This document shows, piece after piece, positions 46,499 to 55,773 of a DNA stretch of 64,000 bases (the first letter of the stretch is position 1; every line of letters starts with the position of its first letter). Under the pieces are notes generated by a model. The model had not been told where the DNA came from and searched no databases. It saw nothing but the letters and a program-made list of their open reading frames with translations. Both the position numbers and the translations under genes were made by a program. The stretch is from Candidatus Thiobius zoothamnicola (GTDB lineage Bacteria; Pseudomonadota; Gammaproteobacteria; Chromatiales; Chromatiaceae): NCBI GenBank assembly GCA_030826945.1, contig JAPQLC010000023.1, positions 21,130-85,129 on the forward strand, given 5' to 3'.

Positions 46499-48835
46499 AT
46501 GGTGAAGCAACCATTCAGAATCAAAGCCAGAACACTTGTTCATCTGGGTGCCGAATTGATCACAACAGATGCGATTGCTCTGAATGAACTCATAAAAAAT
46601 GCATTCGATGCGCATTCCAAAGAAGTGCGTATCGATTTCGATATTCCCTTTGATCCGCAACTTGGCTATCGACTGGCAAAGGATATATCTAAAGGGGAAA
46701 AAACGCCCCAGCAAGCTGTGGAGGAATTGCAAAAAAATCTGGCTGATGAATTGGAAGCGGTAACAGCTAAATCTATTAAAGCAAATCTAGGGAAACTCCC
46801 TTCCGATCCAAAATTATTCCCGGCGGCACTCGAAGCATTCGTTAATGAAACGTGCACGATCCGAGTGGAAGATTGGGGTGATGGCATGTCATCCAAGGAA
46901 CTGTTGGATGTGTTCCTTGTAATTGGTACGCCGGTTAAACAACTGCAGAAGAAAAAAGGTGCCGATACCGCTATCTTGGGCGACAAAGGCATTGGGCGTC
47001 TTTCGATGATGCGACTTGGTCGATTCGCAACCGTTGTTTCGGCAAAAAAAGAGACCGATAAATATCATCAGATTGAATTTGATTGGGTCGGATTTGATGA
47101 CCCGGAAAATTATTTGGATGAAATCAATCTGGAAGTTATGCCTGCGGAACCAAAAAATACACTGAATGAATCCGGCACACTGATTGAGATTACCGGTTTG
47201 CGCTCTTCATGGGTTGAAGAAGATATAAAGGAGTTTATTACTTATTTACGTCGCTTACAGGATCCGTTTAACACAAATCACCATCGCTTCCCGATTAAAG
47301 TCTACCGAAACAAGCAATCCCAACCCATCGCAAGGATGAACAGGCGATTGGTTGAATCGGCTCAATTCGAAGCGCGCTTTGAAGTCACCCCAAGCTATGA
47401 TAGGGATTCCATTATGCTCTCACGTCAACTTCGATGGAAAGGGCAAACGACCTTTGAAAAACGGGATTGGCCTGTCGAGACATTATGCAATACATTGGGT
47501 GTGATGCCACAAGATTTTATAAGCCTTGGTCCCTTAAAGGTTGGGTGTTATTGGTACAACCGCAGAAAGTTATCACATCCAACGGGTGAGTGGGATTTGA
47601 GAAAAATACGCGATGAATTGAATATTTGGGCTGGAGGTTTTGCCTTATATCGAGACGGTTTCCGCATTGGCCTGACTGGCGCGGAAGAAGGCGATTGGCT
47701 GCGTATGAGCGCAACCGCACTCAGGGGTACAGGCTATCGTTTGAATAATATTCAAACAATTGGCTCAATTGCTATTTCTTATGCTGAAAATCCGGCATTG
47801 ATTGATACGGCAAACCGTGAAGACTTGGTTGATTGTCCAGAGTATCAGTTACTTGCAAAGCTTATTAAAGTGGTTATTGTCGATGACCTACGCTCTACAA
47901 TCCATACTTACACGGATGCCGAATCAAAAAACACGCTGGCAGAACATGCCTCCGAGGAGTCAGTAAAGCGTGCCGCAAACGATATAAATTCAACTTTAAA
48001 ACAGGTGAATCAACTGGTTCAAAATGTACCAAAAGAGATTAAACCCAACGTGGTTTCAATCCGGGATAATTTAAAACAACATGTAGATTATATCCAAACC
48101 ATACAAAAATCAGTCGAGCTGGCTCAGGAAAAGAAAATAGAAATTCTCGAATTGGCCGGTATTGGCATGTCGGTTGAAATTATCGCACATGAACTAGCGC
48201 GGGTTACTATACGTACCGCAGACCTGCTGGGGCAACTTGGAGAAGTATCCGACGAAAAGGAACTGGAAAAATTAATTGATAGTATCGAGAGTCAACTAAC
48301 CTCGGTAAACAAACGTATCAAGGCGATTGATCCGCTTAGTCCTTCTGGTCGCAACCGCAAAGAGAAATTTGATCTGGTGGCATTTATACGCAGCATTTTC
48401 GATGGTTATGCGCCACGTTTCAAACGTCACCATGTCACAGCCAGCCTAACCGTAGATGGTGAACCGCCCAAACATGAAATCAAGGTTCGCTTGGTACGTG
48501 GTTTTATCGCCCATATTATTGAGAATTTGCTCTCAAATTCCATGTACTGGCTGGTTCAAGCCCCGCAATCGCCATCTTCAGGACGTAAAATCGGCATTGA
48601 TATGGATCGGTATGGTCGGTTTATTGAGTTATATGATACAGGTCCCGGCATTGATCCAAGCCATATCCATGATGTATTCAAGCCTTATTTTTCCTACAGA
48701 AAAAATGGTAAGGGGTTAGGACTTTACATTGCAAGAGAACTTGCTGAATATCATGGTGGTAAACTTTACCTGTCACAAGATGCCCAAGGAGATGGTAGAT
48801 TGCGACATTTTATTATTGAGTTTCCCAAGGATTAA
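46499..48835 (+). CDS. Dual-GHKL ATPase with a histidine-kinase-like core
   Basis: A 778-residue protein without transmembrane segments. The N-terminal GHKL (Hsp90/MutL-like) module has the N-box ELIKNAFDA (residues 30-38), EDWGDGM (about residues 124-130) and GDKGIGRLSM (about residues 161-170). After a central region and a predicted coiled coil comes an H-box-like IIAHELARV with His564. A second, histidine-kinase-type ATPase follows: IIENLLSNS, DTGPGID from about residue 713, and NGKGLGLYIAREL. The ATG at 46499 follows AAGG; the longer TTG frame is less likely. It lies 27 bases after sspD, and the receiver gene follows by three bases, so the two probably form a phosphorelay or a paired effector. 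Confidence 0.8.
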   Translation: MVKQPFRIKARTLVHLGAELITTDAIALNELIKNAFDAHSKEVRIDFDIPFDPQLGYRLAKDISKGEKTPQQAVEELQKNLADELEAVTAKSIKANLGKLPSDPKLFPAALEAFVNETCTIRVEDWGDGMSSKELLDVFLVIGTPVKQLQKKKGADTAILGDKGIGRLSMMRLGRFATVVSAKKETDKYHQIEFDWVGFDDPENYLDEINLEVMPAEPKNTLNESGTLIEITGLRSSWVEEDIKEFITYLRRLQDPFNTNHHRFPIKVYRNKQSQPIARMNRRLVESAQFEARFEVTPSYDRDSIMLSRQLRWKGQTTFEKRDWPVETLCNTLGVMPQDFISLGPLKVGCYWYNRRKLSHPTGEWDLRKIRDELNIWAGGFALYRDGFRIGLTGAEEGDWLRMSATALRGTGYRLNNIQTIGSIAISYAENPALIDTANREDLVDCPEYQLLAKLIKVVIVDDLRSTIHTYTDAESKNTLAEHASEESVKRAANDINSTLKQVNQLVQNVPKEIKPNVVSIRDNLKQHVDYIQTIQKSVELAQEKKIEILELAGIGMSVEIIAHELARVTIRTADLLGQLGEVSDEKELEKLIDSIESQLTSVNKRIKAIDPLSPSGRNRKEKFDLVAFIRSIFDGYAPRFKRHHVTASLTVDGEPPKHEIKVRLVRGFIAHIIENLLSNSMYWLVQAPQSPSSGRKIGIDMDRYGRFIELYDTGPGIDPSHIHDVFKPYFSYRKNGKGLGLYIARELAEYHGGKLYLSQDAQGDGRLRHFIIEFPKD

Positions 48836-48838
48836 TCA

Positions 48839-50752
48839 ATGGGTACTGTAAAATTTGAAGGGTCGGTAGTTGTCATTGATGATGACTTGGCTCCATGGAA
48901 AATAAAAGATTTTTCAGGATTACAGGATATATTGGATGACCCGGATAGTGATGGATTCGGACAACTATGGGAATTTGCGGTTTCACAAAAGTTGGTTGAA
49001 GAAACGGAAGATATTGATCAACGAATTGAACATATTGGTCATGATGAAATCATTGGTCAGATTGTGACTGATGCTACATTCTGCGAAAATCATGAAGCGT
49101 TATGGAATCAATTGTTTCAAGCTGTTGTTGATGAGAGAGGATCAAGATTAGATTGGTATCGATCAGTACAAAAAATAACCAAAAACAAAAAAATAACTCT
49201 GAAACAATTTAGAACTTATCCAGAACCTGTTGATATCAGGGATGCGAAACTAATAGTGATTGATTTGATCATTGATGATGATCCTGACCCACTTGGCAAA
49301 GTCACCGCCTACCTTGATAAGGTATATCAACATCGCCAAGAAAATCATCAAGCTTTGCCACTTGTTATTTTGGTATCACGCAATACAGCTGAATTGGAAA
49401 ATCACCGACAAGAATTTCGTCAGAAGGCGCATATTAGCGCCTCCATGCTGCGTATTCTGGATAAAGCAGAAATAAGAGACGAAGCATCCAGTGCCATACG
49501 TTTTGAATTGCTTTGGCAACAAATGCTTGATGAACGGGATGTTGCAAACCGTACCCAAACATTGATTAAAGAATTGAGCCATGCAACAGGGGATGCTGAA
49601 AAACGAGTTCGGCGATTGATGTGGAACCTTGATGCTGATGCGTTGCTCCGAATGCATCAAGCCTGCGCCGATGACAGCGCCCCTTTTGCTGACTATTTGA
49701 TTGAATTTATTGCCAGAAGCGTGGCATGGCATATTCGTGACCACCAACCCCTGGGAAATGCTATACGAAAAGTAGATGAAGGATTACAAGAACGCACTGT
49801 AGGAAATGAAAACGGCCTTGTTCGCCGATTTCACTCATCTAGTCAAAAAGATCAGGTGGCAATGCAGGAATTAATGCACCAATTTCATTGGATACCATGG
49901 GATCAAATATCTCTTGTCAAGGAGTGGGGGATACAAGGTTTATCATCCGAATTAATTCAACGTTTGCCTTATGGGGCTGTACTGTCTTGTAATTCAGTAA
50001 AACCTAATGAAAAAGTGTGGGTTCATACGACGCAACCCTGTGATTTGCTGCGTTTTGAAGATCGTTTTGAGACTGACTCACTATTGTTTGTCGAAGGGGT
50101 TATTTCCCCCTATGGTGAAGCAAGCGATTCTAATTCAAAATGGGTTGTTCGTGGTTTAAAAAGTGGTGATGAATTTTTTGATTTGGTAATAAATCTAAAA
50201 CGTACCTTTGCGCTACCAGCGAAAGAATGTATAGAAAAGTTACGAAGCCAAGATGCAAAAGTAATCGGTCAATTACGTGCTGATATTACCCGGGAAATTG
50301 GAAACCAATTGGCGCGTCATATTTCACGTATTGATCGTCCGAGGTTTTCTGATATTCAGATTGCTTATTACAACATTTTAATTGGGTTAAGAGGGAAAGC
50401 GCCCGAATTTATTTTTGATGAAAATAATAATCGACTTAAAGTTGGCGCTGTTCTTAGAACAATCCCAGGTTCAAAAAAAGAATGCTTTTATTTATTGGAT
50501 GGTTTTCCTGAGGCTATAGCAATGAAATGTGAAGCGAAATTTGCTGATTCTGGCATACGCGCTACTGAGATTGCCAATATATTGAAAAATGAGATATTGA
50601 AAAAAGGCTCTACCCAGCTAAGCGAGCATTGCGACATAAAGGTAATCAAGGATGCAAAAGGAGCAAAAAATAATCTTCAAAAGATGCAGACGCAAAAAGC
50701 GGTAGGTATAGCTGTAGTACCAACGGAAATTGCTAATCAGATACAAAACTGA
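48839..50752 (+). CDS. Receiver-domain protein with long insertion and unknown C-terminus
   Basis: A 637-residue protein. The four receiver landmarks can be traced: an acidic cluster D14-D16 (VVVIDDDL), a likely phospho-acceptor D142 (LIVIDLIID), S180 (LVILVSRN) and K209 (RILDKAE). About 110 residues separate the first two, where normal receivers have about 40. The C-terminal two thirds have no domain that I recognise. It is encoded three bases downstream of the dual-GHKL protein. I infer that it is the response partner of that protein. It may be the effector that senses or acts on phosphorothioate-lacking DNA, but no nuclease motif is visible. Confidence 0.75.
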   Translation: MGTVKFEGSVVVIDDDLAPWKIKDFSGLQDILDDPDSDGFGQLWEFAVSQKLVEETEDIDQRIEHIGHDEIIGQIVTDATFCENHEALWNQLFQAVVDERGSRLDWYRSVQKITKNKKITLKQFRTYPEPVDIRDAKLIVIDLIIDDDPDPLGKVTAYLDKVYQHRQENHQALPLVILVSRNTAELENHRQEFRQKAHISASMLRILDKAEIRDEASSAIRFELLWQQMLDERDVANRTQTLIKELSHATGDAEKRVRRLMWNLDADALLRMHQACADDSAPFADYLIEFIARSVAWHIRDHQPLGNAIRKVDEGLQERTVGNENGLVRRFHSSSQKDQVAMQELMHQFHWIPWDQISLVKEWGIQGLSSELIQRLPYGAVLSCNSVKPNEKVWVHTTQPCDLLRFEDRFETDSLLFVEGVISPYGEASDSNSKWVVRGLKSGDEFFDLVINLKRTFALPAKECIEKLRSQDAKVIGQLRADITREIGNQLARHISRIDRPRFSDIQIAYYNILIGLRGKAPEFIFDENNNRLKVGAVLRTIPGSKKECFYLLDGFPEAIAMKCEAKFADSGIRATEIANILKNEILKKGSTQLSEHCDIKVIKDAKGAKNNLQKMQTQKAVGIAVVPTEIANQIQN

Positions 50753-50801
50753 AGTTGAGGAAAATCAGATTATTTTGTTTCCTATGTGATCGCAGATAGA
50801 G

Positions 50802-50824
50802 CACCGCGGCTTTAGCTGTGGGTG
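50802..50824 (+). repeat. Hairpin resembling an IS200/IS605-type element end
   Basis: CACCGCGGC and GCTGTGGGTG pair around a TTTA loop and are followed by AATGAGTCCGGCGACG. Sequences of this form occur at the right ends of IS200/IS605 transposons downstream of tnpB. No transposase is present, so it would be a remnant at the right edge of the island. Confidence 0.35.
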
Positions 50825-50980
50825 AATGAGTCCGGCGACGATACAGTGGGTGGATGGAAGTTACCAAAACAGCCTATAGCACTTACCGTTTACAGTACTT
50901 CGTGAGCAGCGTAGGCGTGTGGATGAGCAAAATGAACAACTGATGTTGAACGGGCCTCGTTCTGCGCCTCAATTTGATTA

Positions 50981-50994
50981 TTAGATTAGTCTAA
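50981..50994. promoter_or_regulatory. Palindrome upstream of soeA, candidate operator
   Basis: TTAGA and TCTAA flank TTAG, about 40 bases before the soeA start, in an AT-rich stretch (further ATTAG copies follow). The position suits an operator or promoter element. No binding protein is known. Confidence 0.35.
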
Positions 50995-51033
50995 TATTAG
51001 AATGATCGGATTGATTCTTGATTGTTATGAGCC

Positions 51034-53940
51034 ATGTTGGATCCAGCCGAACATTCCGATAGCGACACGGGTCGTGTCGAAACCAAAAATACCACTTGCT
51101 ACATGTGCGCCTGTCGCTGTGGTATCCGCGTGACATTACGCGATGGTGAAGTCAGGCATATTGAAGGGAATCCTGAGCATCCTTTAAACCAGGGCGTGAT
51201 TTGCGCCAAAGGCGCGTCAGGCATCATGAAGCAGTATTCACCGGCGCGCTTGACCAAACCCTTGTTGCGTCGTCCAGGGGGGGAGCGCGGCGATTCGGAT
51301 TTCGAGGAGATTTCCTGGGAACGCGCTTTTCAGATTATGCAGGATCGCTTGAGCGAACTGCGTAAAAACGACCCGAAGCAGTTCGCATTATTCACCGGGC
51401 GTGATCAGATGCAGGCGCTCACCGGTTTGTTCGCCAAACAATTCGGCACGCCGAATTATGCCGCGCATGGCGGTTTTTGTTCGGTCAATATGGCGGCCGG
51501 CATGATTTATACGATTGGCGGCTCCTTCTGGGAGTTTGGCGGCCCGGATCTGGACCGCGCCAAGTTGTTTGTGATGATCGGCACGGCGGAGGATCATCAT
51601 TCCAATCCAATGAAAATCGCGCTGTCCAAATTCAAGCGGCGTGGCGGTCGCTTTATTTCGATTAACCCGATTCGCACGGGTTATTCTGCCATTGCGGATG
51701 AGTGGGTGCCGATCCGGCCAGGTACGGATGGCGCTTTGTTTCTGGCGATTATTCATGAGCTGATCGAACAAGGTTTGTATGACCGCGATTTCATGGTCAA
51801 TTATACGAATGCGGCTGAGTTGATTGATCTGGATGAAACCTCAGATGAGTATGGTCTGTTCATTCGCACGACTAAGCCGGTGGAAGAGGGCTGTTTCGAT
51901 CCGCAAAATAAATTGTGGTGGGACCGGCTCACCAATAGCCCAGTGGATGTGCGTCATCCTGATGCCGACCCTTATTTGCTGGGTGAATATGAGATTGATG
52001 GCAAGCCAGTAAAAACAGCTTTTCAATTGATCAAAGAACGGGTCGCGGAATATACGGTGGCGTGGGCTGAGGGCATTACCGGCATTCCCGCTGAAACCAT
52101 TCGTCGCCTGGCCCATGAAATGGGCGTCATCGCGCGTGATCAGAAAGTTGAGTTGCCAATTCAATGGACTGACGTGTGGGGCCAGGAGCACGAAAAGGTG
52201 ATCGGCAGCCCGGTTGCTTTCCACGCCATGCGCGGTTTGGCGGCGCATTCCAATGGATTCCAGAGTATTCGCGCCATGAGCGTGTTGATGAGCATGTTGG
52301 GGACGATTGATACGCCTGGCGGTTTCCGCCATAAAGCGCCGTTCCCCCGCCCAATCCCGCCTTGTCCCAAACCGCCCAAAAGCATGGATGACGTGCAGCC
52401 GGAAACACCATTGAATGGCATGCCTTTAGGTTGGCCGGCGGATCCGAATGATTTATTTGTGGATGATCAGGGTGAGCCGCTGAGGATTGACAAAGCGTTT
52501 TCCTGGGAATATCCGCTATCCGTGCATGGCTTGATGCACAATGCGATCACCAATGCCTGGCGCGGCGACCCGTACCGCATTGACACCTTGTTGTTGTTCA
52601 TGGCGAATATGGCTTGGAATTCTTCCATGAATACGTCCCAAGTGCGTGAGATGTTGGTGGATAAAGATGAGGAGGGTGAATACAAAATCCCTTTCTTGAT
52701 CGTGTGCGATGCTTTCCAGTCAGAGACGGTCGCATTCGCCGATTTGGTACTGCCGGATACGACTTATCTGGAGCGTCATGACGCCATGTCAATGCTGGAT
52801 CGGCCGATTTCTGAATATGATGGCCCGGTTGATTCGGTGCGTATTCCAGTGGTGGAGCCAAAAGGCGACTGCAAGCCGTTTCAGGAAGTATTGATTGAGT
52901 TGGGTTCGCGTTTGGGGTTGCCTGCCTTTGTGAATGCGCAAGGCCAACGTAAATTCCGCGATTACCCGGATTTTATTGTCAATTATGAAACCTCACCGGG
53001 ATCCGGTATTGGTTTTCTGTCAGGTTGGCGTGGCAAGGGCGGGGAGAAGTTTCTTAAAGGCGAACCCAATCCACGCCAGTGGGAAATGTACGCCAAAAAC
53101 AATTGTGTTTATCACCATGCGCTGCCCAAGTCGTATCAATATATGCGTAACTGGAACAAAGGGTATCTGGAATGGGCGCGGGCGCATGGCATGACCCGTT
53201 ACGCTGAACCCATCAATATTCAGTTGTATTCGGAAGTGTTGCAAAAATTCCGTCTGGCGGCGGAAGGCAAACGTCCTGGACGGCAACCGCCAGCGCGCTT
53301 GCGCCAGCGGGTGGCGACTTATTTTGATCCGTTGCCGTTCTATCATGAGTCTCTGGAGTCAGCGCAGATAGACCGTCATGCCTATCCATTGCATGCGCTG
53401 ACTCAACGCCCAATGGCGATGTATCACTCCTGGGATAGTCAGAATGCCTGGTTACGCCAAATTCACACTTACAACTATTTGTATGTCAGTCCCAAACTGG
53501 GTGAGGCGCAAGGGTTTGATGATGGCGATTGGGTTTGGGCTGAATCGGCGCATGGCAAAGTGCGTTGTATGGCGCGTTTTTCCGAATCCGTGGAGCCAGG
53601 CACGGTCTGGACTTGGAATGCGATTGGCAAAGCCTCTGGGGCTTGGGGATTATCCAATAAAGCGAATGAAGCCAAACAAGGTTTTTTGTTGAATCATCTG
53701 ATCGCCGAAGAATTGCCGGCTTGTGAGGAAGGCGAGCATTTATCCAATTCAGATCCATTGACCGGTCAGGCGGCCTGGTATGACGTACGAGTAAAAGTCT
53801 ATAAGGCGATGGATAATGAGCCAGCGGTCAGTTTCCCGCAATTTAAGCCGCAACGCCGGGTGGCTGGCCAGGGTACCCGACGCGGTAAGTGGCAGGCTTA
53901 TTTCGCTGGTATGTTTCGTAACAAGGTGCACTGCAAATGA
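51034..53940 (+). CDS. soeA: Sulfite dehydrogenase (quinone) molybdopterin subunit SoeA
   Basis: The catalytic subunit, which oxidises sulfite to sulfate on the cytoplasmic side. A 968-residue molybdopterin oxidoreductase of the DMSO reductase family. The N-terminal [4Fe-4S] site is C22, C25, C29 and C57 (CYMCACRCG and CAKG). A candidate molybdenum ligand is Cys149 in HGGFCS. The lack of a Tat signal, and the SoeB and DmsC-type SoeC partners, distinguish SoeABC from periplasmic thiosulfate or polysulfide reductases of the same family. The stop overlaps the soeB ATG. Confidence 0.88.
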   Translation: MLDPAEHSDSDTGRVETKNTTCYMCACRCGIRVTLRDGEVRHIEGNPEHPLNQGVICAKGASGIMKQYSPARLTKPLLRRPGGERGDSDFEEISWERAFQIMQDRLSELRKNDPKQFALFTGRDQMQALTGLFAKQFGTPNYAAHGGFCSVNMAAGMIYTIGGSFWEFGGPDLDRAKLFVMIGTAEDHHSNPMKIALSKFKRRGGRFISINPIRTGYSAIADEWVPIRPGTDGALFLAIIHELIEQGLYDRDFMVNYTNAAELIDLDETSDEYGLFIRTTKPVEEGCFDPQNKLWWDRLTNSPVDVRHPDADPYLLGEYEIDGKPVKTAFQLIKERVAEYTVAWAEGITGIPAETIRRLAHEMGVIARDQKVELPIQWTDVWGQEHEKVIGSPVAFHAMRGLAAHSNGFQSIRAMSVLMSMLGTIDTPGGFRHKAPFPRPIPPCPKPPKSMDDVQPETPLNGMPLGWPADPNDLFVDDQGEPLRIDKAFSWEYPLSVHGLMHNAITNAWRGDPYRIDTLLLFMANMAWNSSMNTSQVREMLVDKDEEGEYKIPFLIVCDAFQSETVAFADLVLPDTTYLERHDAMSMLDRPISEYDGPVDSVRIPVVEPKGDCKPFQEVLIELGSRLGLPAFVNAQGQRKFRDYPDFIVNYETSPGSGIGFLSGWRGKGGEKFLKGEPNPRQWEMYAKNNCVYHHALPKSYQYMRNWNKGYLEWARAHGMTRYAEPINIQLYSEVLQKFRLAAEGKRPGRQPPARLRQRVATYFDPLPFYHESLESAQIDRHAYPLHALTQRPMAMYHSWDSQNAWLRQIHTYNYLYVSPKLGEAQGFDDGDWVWAESAHGKVRCMARFSESVEPGTVWTWNAIGKASGAWGLSNKANEAKQGFLLNHLIAEELPACEEGEHLSNSDPLTGQAAWYDVRVKVYKAMDNEPAVSFPQFKPQRRVAGQGTRRGKWQAYFAGMFRNKVHCK

Positions 53941-54659
53941 GCCAACTTGCGTTAGTGATTGATTTGAATGTTTGCGTAGGTTGTCATGCTTGCGTGACAT
54001 CCTGTAAAGAATGGAACACTTCCGGTTGGGCTGGTAGCTTGGCGGACCAACATCCCTATGATGCGGATCCGACCGGGACATTTTTCAACCGGGTGCAATC
54101 GTTTGAAGTGGGGCAATATCCCAATACAGAAACGGTGCATTTTCCCAAGAGTTGCTTGCATTGCGAAGAGCCGCCTTGCGTGCCCGTATGTCCGACCGGC
54201 GCATCCTATAAACGCCCGGATAATGGGGTTGTACTGGTCGATTATGATAAATGCATCGGGTGTAAATATTGTTCCTGGGCTTGTCCCTATGGCGTGCGCG
54301 AGCTGGATGAAATGCAGAAGGTGATGAAAAAATGCACTTTGTGCATTGATCGCATCACGGATGAGACGCTGCCTGAAGCCGAGCGCAAACCCGCTTGTGT
54401 ATTGGCTTGTCCCACCAGTGCGCGTTTGTATGGCGATGTGCATGATCCAGATTCTGAAGCTTCGGAAGCGATCCGTGAGCGCGGCGGTTATCAACTTATG
54501 CCGGAGTGGGGCACCAAGCCGGCCAATCACTATCTGCCGCGTCGTAAAACCCGCATGCAGATTTTTGATGATGAGCTTGAACGGGTGGACAATCCGCTCA
54601 AAAAAGAAGCGCCGTTGCCTGCCGCCAAGGGCGAGACTTTGGACGACGTGGCTTATTAA
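53937..54659 (+). CDS. soeB: Sulfite dehydrogenase iron-sulfur subunit SoeB
   Basis: A 240-residue ferredoxin-like subunit that carries electrons from SoeA to SoeC. Four cysteine clusters are visible: CVGCHACVTSC (about residues 12-22), CLHCEEPPCVPVC, CIGCKYCSWAC and CTLCIDR with CVLAC, enough for four [4Fe-4S] centres. The ATG overlaps the soeA stop by four bases. No signal peptide, so it is cytoplasmic like SoeA. Confidence 0.9.
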   Translation: MSQLALVIDLNVCVGCHACVTSCKEWNTSGWAGSLADQHPYDADPTGTFFNRVQSFEVGQYPNTETVHFPKSCLHCEEPPCVPVCPTGASYKRPDNGVVLVDYDKCIGCKYCSWACPYGVRELDEMQKVMKKCTLCIDRITDETLPEAERKPACVLACPTSARLYGDVHDPDSEASEAIRERGGYQLMPEWGTKPANHYLPRRKTRMQIFDDELERVDNPLKKEAPLPAAKGETLDDVAY

Positions 54660-54667
54660 CCTGCCCC

Positions 54668-54698
54668 GCCGATACAGCAGGACAGGTGCTGTATCGGC
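54668..54698 (+). repeat. Perfect hairpin between soeB and soeC
   Basis: A 12-bp perfect stem (54668-54679 with 54687-54698) and a 7-base loop, starting eight bases past soeB. There is no U-tract, so it is more likely an mRNA-stability or partial-termination element that sets the soeAB to soeC ratio. Confidence 0.75.
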
Positions 54699-54780
54699 AT
54701 TGGTGAAAAGCCTTCAACCCACGAACTTCGACAGGATGCGATTGCTGTGTTCCGCCCTGCCATTTTAAGAGATTGAAACC

Positions 54781-55773
54781 ATGCACCCCGCTTTTTCCGT
54801 AATTTTCCTCACTACCTTGATCGGTGCCGGCCAGGGTTTGTTTATGGCCTTGGTGACTGGTCAGGTTTACAGTTTAGCCAATCTGCTGGCACCTCAGGAT
54901 AGCCAGTCTTTCTACGCGATGGGTGCCTTGATCACGGCAACCTTATTAGCTGGCGGCTTGGTGGCTGCGGTATTCCATCTGGGCAAACCCAGTTACTTCA
55001 TCACCCGCGCTTGGCGCGGCATGAGTCAGTGGCGCACTTCCTGGTTATCCCGGGAATTAATTGCGCTGCCAATGTTTATGTTGTTGGTGCTGGCTTATGC
55101 AGCCGTGCATTATTTGGGTTGGACGCAGATCTGGTTCACGATTAAGGGACAAATCCCAGTGGACGCCAGCTTGGTGATCGGCATGTTGGGCGTATTGATG
55201 TCCGTGATTTTATTTGTCAGTACGGCAATGATTTATGCCAGCCTGAAATTTTTGCAGGAATGGCATACGGCACTGACAGTGGCGAATTTTTTCCTGTTTG
55301 GATTGGCGTCCGGGTTTATGCTGGCAGCAGCTTTTTCCGCCTGGATGGGCATTGAATTGGTGTCATTCTTTGGTGGTTGGGCAGTCGTATTCACCGTACT
55401 GGCTGCCATTACCCGCGCTTTCTCCATGTTGCGCAATGCCCGGATTAAACATAAATCCACCCTGGCTTCCGCTTTGGGCATTCGCCATACCAAGATTACC
55501 CAGCGCTCAATGGGATTCATGGGTGGTTCTTTCAATACCCGGGAGTTTTTCCATGGTCAGGGGCCTGTTGTTTTGGCGATGGCGCGCTGGTTTTTCGTGC
55601 TCAACGTATTTGTTTTCCCGGTTATTTTATTGGCTGCATCCAATCTGCTTGAATCTGCCTCTTTGCCTGTTTTGGCCTTTGTTGTACAGTACCTCGGCCT
55701 ATTGGCTGAGCGTTGGTACTTTTTCGCTGAGGCCAGGCATCCACAGAATCTTTATTACCAGACGGTGGGCTGA
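54781..55773 (+). CDS. soeC: Sulfite dehydrogenase membrane anchor SoeC (DmsC family)
   Basis: A 330-residue inner-membrane protein with about eight transmembrane helices. It begins MHPAFSVIFLTTLIGAGQGL. The segment HLGKPSYFITRAWRGMSQWRTSWLSRE is characteristic of DmsC-like anchors. It passes electrons from SoeB to the quinone pool. It is 121 bases from soeB, with a hairpin between them, and is still the third gene of the operon in the usual order. Confidence 0.9.
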   Translation: MHPAFSVIFLTTLIGAGQGLFMALVTGQVYSLANLLAPQDSQSFYAMGALITATLLAGGLVAAVFHLGKPSYFITRAWRGMSQWRTSWLSRELIALPMFMLLVLAYAAVHYLGWTQIWFTIKGQIPVDASLVIGMLGVLMSVILFVSTAMIYASLKFLQEWHTALTVANFFLFGLASGFMLAAAFSAWMGIELVSFFGGWAVVFTVLAAITRAFSMLRNARIKHKSTLASALGIRHTKITQRSMGFMGGSFNTREFFHGQGPVVLAMARWFFVLNVFVFPVILLAASNLLESASLPVLAFVVQYLGLLAERWYFFAEARHPQNLYYQTVG

